A DNA stretch of 64,000 nucleotides from Rheinheimera sp. EpRS3 (GTDB lineage: Bacteria > Pseudomonadota > Gammaproteobacteria > Enterobacterales > Alteromonadaceae): the NCBI RefSeq assembly GCF_001513785.1, contig NZ_LNQS01000008.1:558001-622000 (forward strand), written 5' to 3'. Shown here one piece after another: positions 62,558 to 64,000 of this stretch. The position numbers were made by a program, and so were the translations under genes. The notes under the pieces were generated by a model, which made no database searches, was not told the DNA's origin, and saw nothing but the letters and a program-made list of their open reading frames with translations. Positions within the stretch are counted from its first letter, which is position 1, and the number at the start of each line of letters is the position of its first letter.

Positions 62558-62589
62558 AAACATCTAGACGTCTAGACTTAAAGCCATGT
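62558..62589 (-). promoter_or_regulatory. MetJ operator (tandem met boxes) upstream of mesX-mesD
   Basis: A perfect met box AGACGTCT lies at 62566-62573. The adjacent 8-base units are AAACATCT at 62558 (6 of 8), AGACTTAA at 62574 (5 of 8) and AGCCATGT at 62582 (5 of 8). MetJ binds two or more such units in tandem, and this site sits 32-63 bases before the mesX start, where it would overlap the promoter. It should repress the operon when S-adenosylmethionine is abundant. Confidence 0.85.
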
Positions 62590-62768
62590 GTAATTTATAC
62601 ACCCGGGGCTGCATGAATAAAAATGATATTATTTCATTAACCCATGAGTAAAAGTCATAGTTAAGCCGTAACGAACGCTTAGCAGGAGGATGACGGGATA
62701 TCAGATGCTGCGGTCAGCAACGCCCCCTGAGTAAAAGGGGCGGCTGGTATGTAAATGCGTTGGCTAAC

Positions 62769-63164
62769 TTATGCCATCGAGTGCAGGCCGATTAAATTAC
62801 CTTCACAGTCGCGCACCACGGCGCAAAAGCCATGTTCACCAATCGACATTTTCGGCTGCTGTATACTGCCGCCATTGGCTGCTGCGCGCTCAGCCTGTAC
62901 TGCACAATCCTCGCAGCCAAAATACACCAAGGTGCCACCGCCGCCGGGGGTAAAACCATCCATTTTTACCAGGCTGCCGCCGGCACCGTAATAACTCATG
63001 CCGTTTTCTTTATCCATTGGGAAGAACCACATCTCCATCTCAACCTCCGGCGTGGGTGACGGCATGTGTTCCAGCTTGATATCAAACAGCGCCTGATAAA
63101 ACGCTATGGCGCGCTGCATATTTTCTACGTAAATTTCAAAATGTACTACCGGGTTAAATTTCAT
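62769..63164 (-). CDS. VOC-family (glyoxalase/bleomycin resistance-like) protein
   Basis: The 131-residue protein is a single vicinal-oxygen-chelate domain with two beta-alpha-beta-beta-beta halves: VVHFEIYVENMQRAIAFYQALF at the start and TLVYFGCEDCAVQAERAAANGG with EHGFCAVVRDCEGNLIGLHS at the end. The metal-site pattern His, Glu near the start and Glu in the second half is partly kept, but the substrate is unknown. The frame opens at 63197; the ATG at 63164 has GGAG seven bases upstream. It is the only gene between mesX and hsdR. Confidence 0.88.
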   Translation of the reverse strand: MKFNPVVHFEIYVENMQRAIAFYQALFDIKLEHMPSPTPEVEMEMWFFPMDKENGMSYYGAGGSLVKMDGFTPGGGGTLVYFGCEDCAVQAERAAANGGSIQQPKMSIGEHGFCAVVRDCEGNLIGLHSMA

Positions 63165-63483
63165 CGCGTTGCTCCTAAATTTGGCAATACCTTGCACAGC
63201 CAGCTGATGCTGCAGTAAAGGTAGCAGTGATTAACTCACGGTACTTAGTCGGATGGTGACGGATAAGATCGACGAGCGTTTGGCAGGATTTTAGTAATTT
63301 TTCTTAGGCTATTGTTTTACATAACTGAAATTTCTGTTCTGGTTATCTCAGCGTCAGCAGCAAGAGGCTGCGCCACAAGGGCGAGGCTGCTCGAAAAGTA
63401 GCAAAGCAGGTTAATTTTGTTCTGTCCCCGATAACCCTACTTTGGAAATAAGCCTTTGCTTTGTATTACGTGAAAAGTAAACA
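63165..63483. other. Gap of 319 bases without a supported gene
   Basis: I see no open frame, tRNA or strong terminator here. There is a short direct repeat of GAGGCTGC (near 63364 and 63383) and an AT-rich stretch at about 63290-63350. It separates the VOC gene from the hsdR 3' end. Confidence 0.5.
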
Positions 63484-64000
63484 TTAATAATGCTCTTCAA
63501 TATACGCGTATGCCTTGGTGAACAACTCTTTGTCTTTGCCCAAGCCGAACTGTGCCAGCGTTAGTAGCAGGGCTTTCTGTATCTCACGCGGGCCGCTGTT
63601 GGAGTTTTGCCAGCCGTCGAAGCGGGTTGCTTTTACTATTTTGTCGATTTGCTCTACTACGTCGCCAATTAGCTTAGGCGTGGTCTCAGGCCGGGTTTCT
63701 AGAAAGAGTTTGGTTAGTGCTTGTTTATTATCTTCCTGTGTAACAACTTTATCGCCACTTTCGCGCTCAGCCTGTACGGTGTCTTTGGCTGCGTCTAAAA
63801 GGCCTTTTAGCCAGTCTATGGCTTTGATAACTCCGGCTTCGTAGTCTTGACGTAGTTTCTCTAACCGTTCGCCCAACGCAACGAATTTAGGGTCGTGACT
63901 GCCACGTAGGCGACCCATCAGGTCGATTTCTAATTTACGCGCCCGCTGTTCTTGCTCTTTATCTGTCAGGGTAAAGATGGCGTGCTCATCCATTACCAGC
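63484..64000 (-). CDS. hsdR: Type I restriction enzyme R subunit (HsdR), C-terminal fragment
   Basis: The frame is open to the right window edge, so only the last 172 residues are seen. They form the helical C-terminal domain of type I restriction-modification HsdR, which translocates and cuts DNA and contacts the HsdMS methylase: LRQDYEAGVIKAIDWLKGLLDAAKD, then PKLIGDVVEQIDKIVKATRFDGWQNSNSGPREIQKALLLTL. The motor and nuclease domains, and probably hsdM and hsdS, lie beyond the edge. This marks the start of a defence region. Confidence 0.85.
   Translation of the reverse strand, partial: LVMDEHAIFTLTDKEQEQRARKLEIDLMGRLRGSHDPKFVALGERLEKLRQDYEAGVIKAIDWLKGLLDAAKDTVQAERESGDKVVTQEDNKQALTKLFLETRPETTPKLIGDVVEQIDKIVKATRFDGWQNSNSGPREIQKALLLTLAQFGLGKDKELFTKAYAYIEEHY

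Noticed and set aside
62721-62742. CGCCCC/GGGGCG hairpin as terminator of the VOC gene
   Set aside because: The stem is good but no T-run follows on either strand.

Overview
The window reads as ordinary chromosome of a Gram-negative gammaproteobacterium, most like the Alteromonadales/Chromatiales group around Rheinheimera, Alishewanella or Shewanella. That placement is an inference from protein families: heptose/Kdo lipopolysaccharide genes with a Kdo kinase, GlyGly-CTERM secreted proteases, a MetJ-type operator, TonB-dependent receptor, RsmJ, PrlC, Gor, and many c-di-GMP/sensor genes. Genes are dense and lie on both strands. I found no rRNA, tRNA, CRISPR array, insertion sequence or prophage. 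The window cuts a gene at each end: a cytochrome bd subunit I on the left and a type I restriction HsdR on the right.

Layout. 1-2208: end of a cyanide-insensitive type cytochrome bd operon (cydA', cydB and an untracked 43-residue membrane peptide). 2352-7267: small secreted protein, CBS protein, S9 peptidase, small membrane protein, DUF4862 protein. 7472-17248: two adjacent giant secreted S8 (subtilase) family proteins, one apparently active and one with the whole catalytic triad lost, both ending in GlyGly-CTERM tails, and a divergent membrane-anchored winged-helix regulator. 17262-26231: lipopolysaccharide inner-core region, with a five-gene leftward operon (GT25, GT2, a WaaA-KdkA fusion, YhiN-like flavoprotein, small protein) divergent from gmhA-hldE-heptosyltransferase-gmhB. 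26254-35086: housekeeping and stress genes (peroxiredoxin, rsmJ, Tag-like glycosylase, lipoprotein, prlC, gor, PhoD-like phosphatase). 35109-42433: MipA-response regulator-histidine kinase operon divergent from an RND efflux pair, with a direct-repeat operator candidate between them. 42701-45812: two lone glycosyltransferases and a diguanylate cyclase with an ETR1-like copper/ethylene-binding membrane domain. 45855-50441: SMP-30 family protein, a ParD-like/methionine aminopeptidase pair, a YdgJ-like oxidoreductase, a soluble PAS-PAS chemotaxis transducer. 50639-59753: TonB receptor plus phosphoesterase lipoprotein behind a candidate Pho box, then an MHYT hybrid kinase and REC-HD-GYP phosphodiesterase pair. 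60480-62526: MesX-MesD folate-independent methionine synthase behind MetJ boxes. 62769-64000: VOC protein and the 3' end of hsdR.

The most interesting points are the ETR1-like diguanylate cyclase (all three Cu(I) ligand positions conserved with identical spacing), the active/dead S8 pair, the WaaA-KdkA fusion, the MetJ-controlled MesX-MesD pair, and the ParD-like protein coupled to Map. All family assignments were made by reading the translated sequence; no database search was run.
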